Counted from the first letter of the stretch, positions 40,247-51,174 are shown. The stretch is 64,000 nt of DNA from Tridacna crocea (GCA_943736015.1 OX031062.1:788501-852500), one strand, 5' to 3'. Notes: a model not told the origin generated them from the letters alone. A program made the numbers and translations.

Positions 40247-43216
40247 ATGTCTTTTGACTTAGATAAATTTACGGCTGAACCATCTGTGGAGTTACTGAAT
40301 TTGGGTAAAAAGACTGATTTGCTTAATCTTGCTAAGCACTATAAATTGTCTGAAATAAAATCTTCAATGCGTAAACATGAAATTAAGAACATTTTGGTAC
40401 AATATTTTGTTGATGAGGAGATTTTTAATGAAAATGCTCTTTCCCTGATAGTTGACATTCAGTCAGTTTCAAGTTCGAAAGAACTTGAATTAAAACTTCA
40501 GATCAGACAGTTAGAAATAGAAAGAGAAAGGGAAAGACAGAGAGAAGAAAGAGAAGAGAGAGAGAAGGAAAGAGAAAGGGAAAGAGAAGAGAGAGAGAAG
40601 GAAAGAGAAGAGAGAGAGAAGGAAAGAGAAAGGGAAAGAGAAGAGAGAGAGAAGGAGAGAGAATTTCAATTAAGAATGAGGGAAATTGAAATGCAAGAAA
40701 GAGCAAATCAGCCCAAGGAAAAGGTTGAATACAATTTCGATGTTACAAAACATATTAGGCTTGTTCCTCCATTTCAAGAAAAAGAAGTTGATAAATACTT
40801 CCTACACTTTGAAAAAGTTGCAGAAAACTTAAATTGGCCAAAAGAGCACTGGACTTTGCTTCTGCAAAGTGTTTTGATAGGCAAAGCTCGTGAAATTTAT
40901 ACACAACTAGGCGTTGAACAATGTCATCATTATGAGACTGTTAAAGAACTTATTCTCAAAGGTTATGAGCTGGTCCCAGAAGCATATAGACAAAAATTTA
41001 GAAATTGTAAAAAAGATTCCAACCAGACTCATGTTGAATTTGCTAGAAACAAAGAACAGTTATTTGATAGATGGTGCTGTTCTAAGAAAGTAGACCAAAA
41101 TTATGATAAACTAAGACAACTTGTGTTAGTTGAGGAATTCAAACGTTGTATTCAATTTGATGTTAAGACATTCTTAGACGAAAAACAAGTTGAAACTTTA
41201 GAAGAAGCAGCTCGTCTGGCTGATAATTACTATCTTACACATAAAGTTTCTTTTATTGCTAAACCAAAACCTACTTCCTCGCATCCCCAAAATAAATCTA
41301 TGTCTGGTAATTCATCTGGCATGCCCAGTCAATCCAATACACCCAAACCCAATTCTACTAGTGAAACCAAAAGTCAATATCCCTTATCTCGACCCACTTG
41401 TAACTATTGTAAGAAACCTGGTCACCTTGTTTCTGAATGTTTGAAATTAAAAAGGAAGTTAGAAAGTGATGAAGCCAAACCAACAGGGCTCACCACTCTT
41501 AGGCCAAGGCCACAGTCTTCTATCAAAACCAATACAATTGACATAGTCACAAAACCCAAGTCTGATTCTACCATGGAGATTTTTGAACCATTTATGTTGA
41601 ATGGTTTTGTATCACTTTCAGGTGATAATTGCCCACCTACCCCTATTAAAATTTTAAGAGACACAGGAGCTTCTCAATCTCTTATTTTAGCAGATATACT
41701 GCCTTTTTCTGAGAAGACTTCTTCCGGTACTAGTGTCCTTATTCAGGGTGTAGAGTGTGGAACTGTTAATATCCCTCTCCATTATGTTAATTTGTCATCA
41801 GATTTGGTTACTGGGCCTGTGGTTATTGGTATTAAACCTTCCTTACCATTTAAAGGCGTCCATTTACTGCTAGGCAATGACTTAGCTGGAGATAAGGTTG
41901 TGGTTAATCCACTTGTAACTGACACACCAAATATAGGTCAAACAGATGACCCTATCGAGCAGGAAATTCCTGACTTGTATCCTTCTTGTGCAGTTACCCG
42001 AGCTATGGCTAAAAAGGCCATTTTGAAAAACTCAAACTCTGACATTGACTTGACGGATACTTTTATCGGTCAATATTTTAATAATGAGATTAAAAAGTCT
42101 CTTGATCCCAGTTTGTCTGATACTCAGACAGACTCGTCAATGTCTTGTCATTCACTACCACGGTCTATTGACCAAGGTCATGACACGCTGTCAAAGTCAC
42201 AGCTTATCCAGGAACAGCAGACTGATCCTGAGATTTCAAAATTAATTTTTAGGGCTTTACCTGAAGATGAAATTTCACAGGTCCCAATGTGTTACTATAT
42301 AAAGCATGGGATTCTTATGAGAAAATGGCGACCATTTGATGTCCCAGCTGATGATGAATGGGCTGTTTACCACCAAATTGTGGTTCCAAAGTCATATCGC
42401 CATGAAATACTAAGTATAGCCCATGAAAGTCCTATGTCAGGTCATCTAGGTATAAACAAGACCTATCACAAAATTATTACTCATTTTTATTGGCCTGGTC
42501 TCAAATCAGATGTCTCTAAATATTGTAAAACTTGCCATACATGTCAAATGGTAGGTAAACCCAACCAAACCATTCCCAAAGCTCAATTACAACCTATTCC
42601 TGCTTTTGATGAACCTTTCAGTAGGATACTTATAGATTGTGTTGGTCCTTTACCTCGAACCAAGTCAGGAAATGAGTATCTCTTAACAATTATGTGTACT
42701 TCTACACGTTTTCCTGAAGCTATTCCTTTAAGGAACATCAAAACAAAGTTCAAATGGAATGACAAATGTCAAGATGCATTTGATCGTCTGAAAGCCATAC
42801 TAAAGAGTGCACCAGTTCTCTTGGCACCTGATTTTGACAAATGTTTCAAATTAGCTGTTGATGCAAGTGATGTTGGTATTGGTGCTGTTCTTTTACAAGA
42901 AGATAATAATGGTATTGATCACCCAGTTTGTTACTTTTCTAAGAAATTTAACAAACATCAGGAAAATTACTCCACCATAGAAAAAGAGTGTCTTGCTTTA
43001 ATTCTGGCAATCCAGCAGTTCGAAGTTTATTTAACCTCTTCAACTTCACCGATTGTTGTATTCAGTGATCATAACCCTTTAAGTTTTCTACACAAACTTA
43101 AGAATAAGAATCAAAGATTACTGAGGTGGAGTTTATTGCTTCAAGAGTTTAATCTTGACATAAGACACATAAAAGGGAAAGATAACATTATACCAGATGC
43201 TCTTTCAAGAGTTTGA
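40247..43216 (+). CDS. Gag-Pol polyprotein of the LTR element, in-frame internal deletion
   Basis: 989 residues in one frame. 1-75: SAP-like helical segment. About 84-152: Arg/Glu-rich coiled coil built from tandem GAGAGAGAAGGAAAGAGAA-type repeats. About 165-332: capsid-like domain with the helical pattern of SCAN/Gmr1 gag proteins (FLHFEKVAENLNWPKEHW, AREIYTQL). 385-398: CCHC zinc knuckle (C385, C388, H393, C398). 472-475: aspartic protease DTGA, with LLLGNDLAG near 541. 726-766: integrase HHCC zinc domain (H726, H733, C763, C766). D797 is the first catalytic acid of the integrase core. At about residue 833 the sequence passes directly into the segment just before RNase H (FKWNDKCQDAF). RNase H follows with D872, the EKE at 912-914 and D941. 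The integrase second D and E and all reverse transcriptase catalytic motifs are absent. Transposition would need enzymes from a full-length relative. Confidence 0.93.
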   Translation: MSFDLDKFTAEPSVELLNLGKKTDLLNLAKHYKLSEIKSSMRKHEIKNILVQYFVDEEIFNENALSLIVDIQSVSSSKELELKLQIRQLEIERERERQREEREEREKEREREREEREKEREEREKEREREREEREKEREFQLRMREIEMQERANQPKEKVEYNFDVTKHIRLVPPFQEKEVDKYFLHFEKVAENLNWPKEHWTLLLQSVLIGKAREIYTQLGVEQCHHYETVKELILKGYELVPEAYRQKFRNCKKDSNQTHVEFARNKEQLFDRWCCSKKVDQNYDKLRQLVLVEEFKRCIQFDVKTFLDEKQVETLEEAARLADNYYLTHKVSFIAKPKPTSSHPQNKSMSGNSSGMPSQSNTPKPNSTSETKSQYPLSRPTCNYCKKPGHLVSECLKLKRKLESDEAKPTGLTTLRPRPQSSIKTNTIDIVTKPKSDSTMEIFEPFMLNGFVSLSGDNCPPTPIKILRDTGASQSLILADILPFSEKTSSGTSVLIQGVECGTVNIPLHYVNLSSDLVTGPVVIGIKPSLPFKGVHLLLGNDLAGDKVVVNPLVTDTPNIGQTDDPIEQEIPDLYPSCAVTRAMAKKAILKNSNSDIDLTDTFIGQYFNNEIKKSLDPSLSDTQTDSSMSCHSLPRSIDQGHDTLSKSQLIQEQQTDPEISKLIFRALPEDEISQVPMCYYIKHGILMRKWRPFDVPADDEWAVYHQIVVPKSYRHEILSIAHESPMSGHLGINKTYHKIITHFYWPGLKSDVSKYCKTCHTCQMVGKPNQTIPKAQLQPIPAFDEPFSRILIDCVGPLPRTKSGNEYLLTIMCTSTRFPEAIPLRNIKTKFKWNDKCQDAFDRLKAILKSAPVLLAPDFDKCFKLAVDASDVGIGAVLLQEDNNGIDHPVCYFSKKFNKHQENYSTIEKECLALILAIQQFEVYLTSSTSPIVVFSDHNPLSFLHKLKNKNQRLLRWSLLLQEFNLDIRHIKGKDNIIPDALSRV

Positions 43217-43425
43217 AATTCCAATAGTCATTTTATCTAAATCAAGTTCAAACTGAATTTTTAAATTGTACTTTCATTACCTTGATTATTTTCATTAGTC
43301 TTAAATTATTAATATTTGTGTTTGTTATTTCCTCTGTATACTTCAGATAAAGTATCATATACATGTATATAAATAATATTGCAAAAAAGAAAGATTTATT
43401 TCATAAACCTTTCTTTTTTCTTTTC

Positions 43426-43436
43426 AAGGGGGGAAG
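43426..43436 (+). other. Polypurine tract
   Basis: AAGGGGGGAAG ends exactly at the 3' LTR, the expected plus-strand primer site. Confidence 0.9.
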
Positions 43437-43996
43437 TGTTATGTACATGCCCAGTTATTATTAGCTTTGTTCATGTGTGTATCTATTTTTGAATGGTTTT
43501 CCCCTGTTGCTATTTTTAGAACTGGATTCTCTCTTGTGGAATATTGTGCTGGAAGTTTCCAGGCCTTTATACAATCTGATTACTAAGAATTATGCAACTG
43601 ATTTTAACATGAATTTTCTGGAAGTTTCCCTGTTATTATAAAAGGAAAAACTTTTTACATCTCAGTGTTCACTAGTTAATACATGATTGCCAGACTACAG
43701 TGGGGATTATTTTGTGTTTGTGTCATAATTAGTGCTTGGATTACATTCAGTTTGGATTCGGATCAGACTAGACTAAAGTGAGGATTACTTCGTGTGTTTG
43801 GATTACATTCAGTTTGGATCAGGATCAGATTGGAATTAAGACTGGAATAATTTGTCTTCTGAATTTAACGTCTAAGGTATTGTTTTGTACTATTGTAATA
43901 TTGTCACTGTTTATTTGATATTTTTGTTAATAAATTCTGTTAATTGTTATTGTTTGTTGCTGGCTTCTTCTTTCTAGTTACGCCTGACTCGTAACA
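43437..43996 (+). repeat. 3' LTR (560 bp)
   Basis: Same length and, by reading, same sequence as the 5' LTR. Followed by the AAAC target duplication. Confidence 0.96.
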
Positions 43997-44259
43997 AAAC
44001 ACAAACTATAATCAGATGCACCGTAGCAAATTATCACACATATCGGATCACTATATCCATGTTCACTGAAATTCACAAAGCACTAAATTTTCAACAATGA
44101 AATTAAAGCTGAATATTGTAGCATTTACAACAACGTACATCTAATAGCTTTGTGTTTCACTTTTCATAAAAAATCCCTGTCAGCATTGCAATTTAGAGCT
44201 CCATATGGAGAGGGTGTTTTTTATTTCAAACTTGAAAATATGAGTCATTCTTAACTAAA
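43997..44259. other. No gene seen
   Basis: Flank of the retrotransposon; AT-rich unassigned sequence. Confidence 0.4.
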
Positions 44260-44328
44260 CCCTTTCTTGTGGATACTCATTAGAATCATCTTGTCGAGAT
44301 GATCCAAATGAGTACCCATAACATAGGG
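44260..44328. repeat. Palindrome, second copy of 4855-4922
   Basis: CCCTTTCTTGTGGATACTCA to TGAGTACCCATAACATAGGG, followed by AGAGAAATAATGGA as at the first copy. Confidence 0.78.
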
Positions 44329-44642
44329 CTTGGAAGAGAAATAATGGATTTAGAATAATATCACTCCCTCTTATCTGGAACTCTCCATACTGATATCTAT
44401 TATTTAACAATCTTTACCTCTATACAATACAGAACAGATGTTTTATTTTAACATACAAGCTCAATAATGCAATATATATAACATATTTCAATATAGAAAT
44501 ATTGCAGAAAATGAATAATTTCCGTGATTGTTTCAGGTATAAAGTGGATATTCTTTTTTAGGTATCTTAAAATGTGAAATTAATTTAAAAATTATCAATC
44601 TTTTCCTGCAATGATTTGTATCATAAGTCAAATTTAATTTAA

Positions 44643-45184
44643 TTAAAGGTGGGTATTTAGAATTTTCACATCCCATCAATTAAATTGAAAAAAATATATA
44701 TCACTAAAATTTATATGAAAAATCAGTACATACCATCAACAATCAAGAATCATAAAATTACAAAAAAATATTTTTCCCTTAAAAGACTACATAGCCTCTT
44801 AAACTATTTTTAGATTTCCCGCCAAATTTTTTTAAAAAAGCATTGTGGGAATGTTAAGTGACTGACACATGACTAATGACGCTGAAATTCTATAACATAA
44901 CAAACACGTAATTATTTTCTATAATGTCCTCTTCAGACGCTATGTTTGAAACTTTGTATATTTCCAGTATGTAGATGAGTGAGTTGCTCATGTAAAAATA
45001 GACCGTGTTTCCCGTCGGTGTCGACCTGAGCTGTAGTAAATCTCTAATTCCTCTTGTTGCCAGATGGTTTTCAACTACTGGGGTTTTATAAATGAAAATT
45101 ATAAGGCTGTGGGAGTACGTATAAGAATGATATTTTTGTATTCTTGTAAAATTTTTGTCCCAAAATCTGAAGAGCCACCTTTAA
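44643..45184 (-). mobile_element. Type C TTAA element
   Basis: TTAA at 44643-44646 and 45181-45184. Forms a head-to-head pair with the next copy. Confidence 0.9.
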
Positions 45185-45737
45185 AGGTGGCCCTTCAGAA
45201 TATTGGGACGAAAATTTTACAAAAATGCAAAAAAATCATCCTTATACTCCCATAGCATTTTAATTTGCATTCCTAAAACCCCAGCAGTCGAAAACCATCC
45301 GATAACACGAGAAATTAGAGATTCATTACAGACCAGGTTGACACCAACGGGAGACACATTCTATTTTTAGATTATCAATTCTTTCATTTATAAACAGGAA
45401 AACACAGACAAAGTTTCAAACATCCGCCCGAAGAAGACATTATGGAAAATAATTATAACATGTTTGTTATGTAATGGAATTTAATCATTATTAGTCACAT
45501 GCCAGTCACTTGACATTCCCACAATGCTTTATTGATTTTTGGTGCGAAATCTAAAAATAGCTTAAGAGGCTACGTAGCCTTTTAAGGGAATACCATCAAA
45601 CACATTTTTTATTTTGTAATTTTATGATTCTCCAATATTGATGATTTTTATTGTTTTTTCATATCAATTTCAATAATACATGTAGATGTTTTTTTTTAAT
45701 TTGGTGTGATGTGAAAATTCTAAATACCCACCTTTAA
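45181..45737 (+). mobile_element. Type C TTAA element
   Basis: Shares TTAA 45181-45184 (CCACCTTTAAAGGTGG junction); right TTAA 45734-45737. Confidence 0.9.
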
Positions 45738-45741
45738 AAGC

Positions 45742-46280
45742 TTTCAACATTTTACCATGCAATCTTGAGTTTTTCTGCCCTGTGAAAGAATACCTTCGAA
45801 AAAACATTGTCGGAAAAGGAGTAGATGCTGGCAACCAGCATATTCTCTTTTTTCTACATTGTTTTCTGCCCTTCTAAAGACAAACACCATTAGTTATGCT
45901 ACAATCAATTTATCGTTCAATAAATACTTGTTTTTTTCTCTCACCCAGTGGAAGAATAGGGTACTGTTGAGAACATCGCTGGAAAAGGAGAAAATGCTGA
46001 TAATCAGCATTTTCTCCCTTTTCCACAATGTTTCTGTCTGTTTAAAAACAAACACAATCAATTTGTCATCTCAAAATACTTAGATTTTTTACCATCCAGT
46101 GGAAGAATACTTTTCAAAACATTGCTTGGGTAAAGAAGAAAATGCTGATTACCAGCATTTTCCCACAATACTTTCTACCCTTCCTACAGACAAATTTTAT
46201 TATCTGGGCCATTTTTAATTTGTCATCTCGGAAGCTTTCAAGTTGGACAAGTCAAAAAATTCTATGTTTGGTAACAGCAT
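45742..46280 (+). mobile_element. Three decayed type A copies in series
   Basis: Hairpins at about 45798-45870, 45970-46033 and 46115-46175, linked by repeated CCAGTGGAAGAATA. This suggests tandem duplication of a decayed copy. Confidence 0.7.
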
Positions 46281-46413
46281 TTTCTATTCTTTCCACGAAG
46301 CCTTCTCTCTCAGAGTTCTTAAAACTGGGGGTTGTGTGATCAAGGATTAAATAAACAAAGTCTATCAATGAGTGTATTTTATATCTTATCAGAATATATT
46401 TTTGTATACAAGC

Positions 46414-46640
46414 TTAACCATTACCACACAATCCCTACTTTTGAGGACCCTGAGAAAGAAACCTTTGGAAAACATTGTGGAAAAAGGGGAAAATGCTGGT
46501 AACCAGCATTTTCTCCTTTTCCCACAATGTTTTCTACCCTGTCATATAGAAAAATCATCTTTTTAGCAACTGTTAATTTGTCATCGGTAAAATGCTTTCA
46601 ATTTGGTCTTGTCCAAAATTGCCGTTTGGGACAGGGTTAA
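46414..46640 (+). mobile_element. Type A hairpin MITE
   Basis: TTAA at 46414-46417 and 46637-46640. Proximal half of the common type, distal half of the 3149/17339 subtype, so possibly a recombinant. Confidence 0.88.
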
Positions 46641-46644
46641 AAAC

Positions 46645-46789
46645 CGTAACTTGTTTCCAGCAGGGTAGGAAACACTGTGGGAAAAGGAGAAAATGCTGGT
46701 TACCAGCATTTTCTCCTTTTCCCGCAGTGTTTTCAAAAGGCTTCTATCTCAGGGTCGTAAACACCAGGGATTGTTTGGTAAAGGGTTAA
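46645..46789 (-). mobile_element. Type A hairpin MITE, proximal end lost
   Basis: Right TTAA 46786-46789. The arms carry AACACTGTGGG / CCCGCAGTGTT. Confidence 0.8.
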
Positions 46790-46802
46790 CCCTTACCCTC
46801 AC

Positions 46803-46870
46803 CGTACACTGGTACCAATAATTGTATCTCCCATGACTGAACCTCCGCTATTGGTTATCAATCTTGTCAT
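46803..46870 (-). CDS. Candidate exon, unrecognised
   Basis: An open frame reads ITNSGGSVMGDTIIGTSV before a GTGAGG donor at 46802. It may extend upstream through LPLCLIDAYMTRL to about 46915; the acceptor is uncertain. The SGG..G.TIIG pattern resembles the candidate exon at 32155-32208, with which it could be a duplicated exon or share an ancient repeat. Confidence 0.25.
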
Positions 46871-46998
46871 ATATGCATCAATCAGACAAAGTGGAAGGGA
46901 ATGCCTTTGTTTTCGTTTCAAAATAAAGTACATGTAGTCATTTCATTTTGACTTAAATATTTCTACTTAAATATTTGACTTAAATATTTCATTTTGAC

Positions 46999-47546
46999 TT
47001 AAAGGTGGCCCTTCAGATTTTGGGACGAAAATTTTACAAAAGTGCAAAAAAATCATCCTTATACTCCCAAAGCCTTTTAATTTTCATTCATAAAACCCCA
47101 GTAGTCGAAAACCGTCCAACAACACGAGAAAGTAGAGATTTACTATGGCCCAGGTTGACACCAACCGGAGACACGTTCTATTTTTAGATGATTGATTCGC
47201 TCATTTACTTACAGGAATACACAGAAGAAGCTTCAAACATAGCGTCCGAAGAAGACATTATGGAAAATAATCATTACATGTTTGTTATGATAGGGAATTT
47301 AAGCGTTATGAGTCACATGCCAGTCACTTGACATTCCCACAATGCTTTATTGATTTTTGGCGCGAAATCTAAAAATAGCTTAAAGGGCTACGTAGCCTTT
47401 TAAGGGAATACCATCAAAAAATTTTTTTTTGTAATTTTATGAATCTTAATTATTGATGATATGTATCATTTTTTCATATGAATTTCAGAAATATGTATTT
47501 TTTTTTAATATGGTGAGATGTAAAAATTCTAAATACCCACCTTTAA
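46999..47546 (+). mobile_element. Type C TTAA element
   Basis: TTAA at 46999-47002 and 47543-47546. Very similar to the copy at 21693. Confidence 0.9.
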
Positions 47547-47608
47547 ATATTCATGTCAGACAAAGATTATTCCGATCAGCATTAATTTATTGACCTCACT
47601 AAAGTATA

Positions 47609-47854
47609 AACTCTTTACCAAATGACAAACTTTTGGACTGTACCAAATAGAAAGAGTTGGTACTTGGTAGATGAAAATTACATATATATATTGCTTAATT
47701 AAAATTTCTGTCTTTAATAGGGTAAAAAACATTGTGAGAAAAGGAGAAAATGCTGTTATCAGCATTTTCTCCTTTTCACACATTGTTTTCAATGTTTTCA
47801 AAAGGTCTCTTCCTCCGGGCCATTGAAACTTGGGATTGTATGGTAAAGGGTTAA
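47609..47854 (-). mobile_element. Type A hairpin MITE
   Basis: Right TTAA 47851-47854. Loop shortened to CTGTTATCAG; small AATGTTTTC duplication after the second arm. Confidence 0.83.
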
Positions 47855-47867
47855 AGATTTTGTGTTA

Positions 47868-48112
47868 AGTCATTACCAAACGACAAAATTTTAGGTTTGT
47901 CCAAATTGAAAGCATTTGCAGACGACAAAATAAAAGTGACTGAAAATTTGAAATTTGTTTTGTGAAAGGTACAAAACATTGTGGTAAAAGGAGAAAATGC
48001 TGGTTACCAGCATTTTCTCCTTTTCAACCAGCATTTTCTCCTTTTCCCACAATATTTTCTAAAGGTTTCTTTCTCAGGGGCGTCTAAAGGAGGGATTGTG
48101 TGGTAATGCGTT
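47868..48112 (-). mobile_element. Type A hairpin MITE with duplicated arm piece
   Basis: ACCAGCATTTTCTCCTTTTC occurs twice in a row in the second arm, as expected of slippage at the hairpin. Confidence 0.85.
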
Positions 48113-48258
48113 ATAGGCAATCTTCATGCATAAATCATATCATAATTATTAATTTTGAAATTCTGCATTATCTCATGAAGTTTCAAACCCGGCAGATATT
48201 CGCCTTGTGGCATTGGGTGTTACCTTATACAAAGATTGATAACACCAATCTACCATAT
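48113..48258. other. No gene seen
   Basis: Short spacer between MITE clusters. Confidence 0.4.
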
Positions 48259-48417
48259 TTAACCCATTTACCACACAATCCTAAGTTTTAATGACCCTCA
48301 AAAGTAGACATTATGATAACGGCATTTTCTTCTTTTCCCACAGTGTTTACCAGACTATCTGATACACATCCCATCATTTTTGTCATATGAATGTTGTCAT
48401 CTGTATCTGCTTTCAAA
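48259..48417 (+). mobile_element. Decayed type A MITE
   Basis: TTAACCCATTTACCACACAA left end; first hairpin arm lost. Confidence 0.7.
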
Positions 48418-48646
48418 TTATCCCGTTACTACACGGTAAAATTTTAGACATCATCAAACTGAAAGCATTTGCAGACGACAATTTCAAAGTGGCTGAAATG
48501 GTGCAATTTTGCTTTGATAGGGTAGAAAACTTTTAGGGAAAAGGAGAAAATGATGGTTACCAGCATTTTTTCCTTTTCCCACAATGTTTTCAAAAGGTAG
48601 CTTCCTCAGGATCCTTTAAAGTCGTCAATTTTTGGCAAAGGGTTAA
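48418..48646 (-). mobile_element. Type A hairpin MITE
   Basis: Right TTAA 48643-48646. Subtype with CAAAGTGGCTGAAATGGTGC. Confidence 0.82.
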
Positions 48647-48870
48647 ACCATTACCACACAATCCCTACTTTTGACGCCCCTGAGAAAGAAGCCTTTTGAA
48701 AACACTGTGGGAAAAGGAGAAAATGCTGGTAACCAGCATTTTCTCCTTTTCCCACAGTGTTTTCTACCCTTCCCAGAACAAATTTCAATTTTTCAGTCAC
48801 CTTTATTTTGTTGTCTGCAAATGCTTTCAATTTGACCAGTCTAAAATTTTGTCGTTTGGTAAAGGGTTAA
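48643..48870 (+). mobile_element. Type A hairpin MITE
   Basis: Shares TTAA with the preceding opposed copy; right TTAA 48867-48870. Arms carry CACTGTGGG / CCCACAGTG. Confidence 0.93.
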
Positions 48871-49321
48871 ACCAGTCTGCATATTATCATTTGTGAAAGA
48901 GTTAGAGCATTTTGCAGACATAAAATTAAAAATTAAGTACAGAAAAACTTAAGCAGTTATAGGAGACATTATTGTCAAAGGTGAAAATGCTGGTTACTTA
49001 CATTTTCTCTAAACATTTACTTGCATTTTCCCCTTTTTCCTGCAATTTCAAAACGGCCTCTTCCTCAGAATTAATGAAACGAGGCCTAGAAAAAATTCTG
49101 TGTTTCGGGTTTCCCTACCCTACCTAGAAAATGCTGCTGATCCTTAATTTTTTTGCCATAATAGAAAAAAAAATATCTGTAAGGCGTGATTGCACTATAT
49201 GTTCCATGTAAAAAATTTTGGGGGAAAAAAGAATAATTCCCTACCTACCCTACCTACAGTATCTTGGACTGAAAGCCTAAATACTGATTTTTTTAAAGGC
49301 CTAATGGATTGTTTGGTAAAG
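48871..49321. other. MITE relics and CCCTACCTACC repeat
   Basis: A decayed type A relic at about 48895-49075, then a segment with CCCTACCCTACCTA and CCCTACCTACCCTACCTAC. No gene seen. Confidence 0.45.
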
Positions 49322-49653
49322 GGTGAAGGTTGACTGATTGTATGGTCTTTAACAACCTTTTCAACATTATTTCAGTTATATTGCAGCAGGCAGTGTACCT
49401 ATCCATGCATTCCTGGAGTTTCTTTTTTAGCCTGTAATTCGCACAATTTTCTTTCCAAGCCACTGGCTGCTTTCCCACATGATCATCATCGAAACAATGG
49501 TCAGCAGTAGGAGAGGAATGAATCCCGTCGCAGTGACTATTATCAATCCTTGGAACGAAATTGGCCAAGCCAGGGCTCTTAGCCAGGGATCAAACCCTGG
49601 ACCCCATGTTCTCAAGTCCTGCATGATACCAACTGAGCCACCTGGGCTCGGTG
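49322..49653 (-). mobile_element. tRNA-derived SINE, full length, minus orientation
   Basis: Head in reverse: CCAGGTGGCTCAGTTGGTAT (A box) and GGGTTTGATCCCTGG (B box). Tail ATTGTATGGTCTTTAACAAC at the left end. Confidence 0.87.
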
Positions 49654-49701
49654 AAGGTATAGAATAATAAAGACTTATGAAAATTAAATACTTAAATTTA
49701 C

Positions 49702-49742
49702 CTGTCTTCATTTGACTGCTGTTGACCTCCTGTATTGTCCAT
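49702..49742 (-). CDS. Candidate exon, unrecognised
   Basis: MDNTGGQQQSNED from an ATG in good context (ATCATGG) at 49742 to a GTAAAT donor at 49701. The same frame is open upstream (YDTDRLEI), so it may instead be internal. Not recognised. Could belong with the candidates at 52091 and 46803. Confidence 0.3.
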
Positions 49743-49869
49743 GATTTCCAATCTGTCAGTATCATACAACACCAGTAGTCACAACATGACCAATACCAAA
49801 GCTAAATCTTGTCTTGTCCATATCAAAGATCCATTTTGAAGTACATGCTGTCAGTCACACTATTTTAAA

Positions 49870-50073
49870 CATGATGCCACACAAACCTGACCCTGAGAAA
49901 GAAGCCTTTTAAAAACATTGTGGGAAAAGGAGAAAATGCTGGATACCATTTTCCCACAATTTTTTCTACCCTTCAATTAACAAATTTCAAATTTTCAATC
50001 ACTTTTATTTTGTCTGAAAATGCTTTCAATTTGGACCCATCTAAATTTTTGTCATTTGGTTACAAGAATTAAA
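49870..50073 (+). mobile_element. Type A MITE with shortened hairpin
   Basis: Loop and part of the second arm lost (GCTGGATACCATTTTCCC). Confidence 0.75.
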
Positions 50074-50544
50074 CATGGTGCCACCTGGGTAAATAGATTA
50101 GTAACACAATCAACAACCACAGTGAAGTAATTCATGTCTATCAAGCTATCAGTGAAATCTGCCAACGAAACTGAAAGACCACATTAAAACTTGCATGTAC
50201 AAAATGTTTGTCAATGGAAATGAATTAAGAACGACCTAATCAAAAGCTTAATCCTTCTGAGAAATGTACTGAGTAAGTGCACTGGTCTTTTGAAAACACT
50301 ATGGGAGAAGGACAAAATGTTCCTTTTCCCACAATGTTTTCTTGCCTTGAAAATGTTGAGTTTAGTTTCTGAGTAACATTTCTTTGTCATCTGCAATTGC
50401 TTTCAATAAGGATGTCTATATTTTTTGTTTGGTAAACAGTAGTCTGCCACTATCAACTCAAAAAATTATCCTTTATTGTTGTAAAGTAGATTTTCCCTAC
50501 TTTTGAGGATGACTTTTGTCATAGATGAGCATCACTTAGACTTT
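50074..50544. other. MITE relic and unassigned sequence
   Basis: A decayed type A relic at about 50280-50445; nothing else recognised. Confidence 0.45.
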
Positions 50545-50600
50545 GGTGTAGATCAAGATCAGGCTGCATGTTCTGAAGCCTGATCTTGACCTATGTCATC
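50545..50600. repeat. GATC-type palindrome
   Basis: GTGTAGATCAAGATCAGGC / GCCTGATCTTGACCTATG. Decayed relatives at about 50724-50776 and 51833-51868. Confidence 0.7.
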
Positions 50601-51174
50601 TTCAAAAAGCTACTTCAGTTGTCATAATGCTACTTCCAGTTGTCATAGTAAAATGATAATGAGACAATTCAGACAATAATTGAAGTTTCGAGGTCTTTCT
50701 TGTCAGAATATCTTTGCATAGTGGAGCATGTAGATGAAGATCAGACTGAACATTTCGTACAGCAGAACTTCATCTAGCTGCCAAGGCAAGTTATCTAGAC
50801 AAGAGCTAAAGACTCTGCAGGTTCATGTGAATCATTTTCACATTTTCCATAATGTCAGTCTTGGCCACCGGTAACAGGAACCCTGTTGGGCCTCACCTTC
50901 AATCGTGGGTGCGTTGTGTTCGATTTACTCCATACTAAACCCTAACAAAACATGAATTTATCAGTTTTGATAATTTTTGCCATGAATGTTAAGATCACTT
51001 GATCAACTCCCAATGAACAGCCCATCCAGCAGCACCTGTAGATGACGGAACGATCGAAAAGTCGATATTAAAATGAAAGTTTAAATGGCGACTTTTAAAA
51101 CAAGGGAGGTAACTTTTCTCAAAATTATTCACTATATTCGTTCTGAAAATCGAACTGAAAAAACTACTTCGCCG
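50601..51174. other. No gene seen
   Basis: A decayed SINE-like stretch near 50863-50935 (GGCCACCGGTAACAGGAACC). Otherwise unassigned. Confidence 0.4.

Larger units (their letters stand above)
39536..43996 (+). mobile_element. LTR retrotransposon, Ty3/gypsy, Gmr1-like domain order, internally deleted
   Basis: A complete 4461-bp insertion flanked by AAAC (39532-39535 and 43997-44000). It has LTRs of equal length with TGTTA..TAACA ends, a primer-binding site, one long frame and a polypurine tract. Protease, then integrase, then RNase H order matches Gmr1-like elements, where integrase precedes reverse transcriptase. No envelope-like frame is present. It is not autonomous because reverse transcriptase and the integrase active site are missing. 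Confidence 0.93.
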
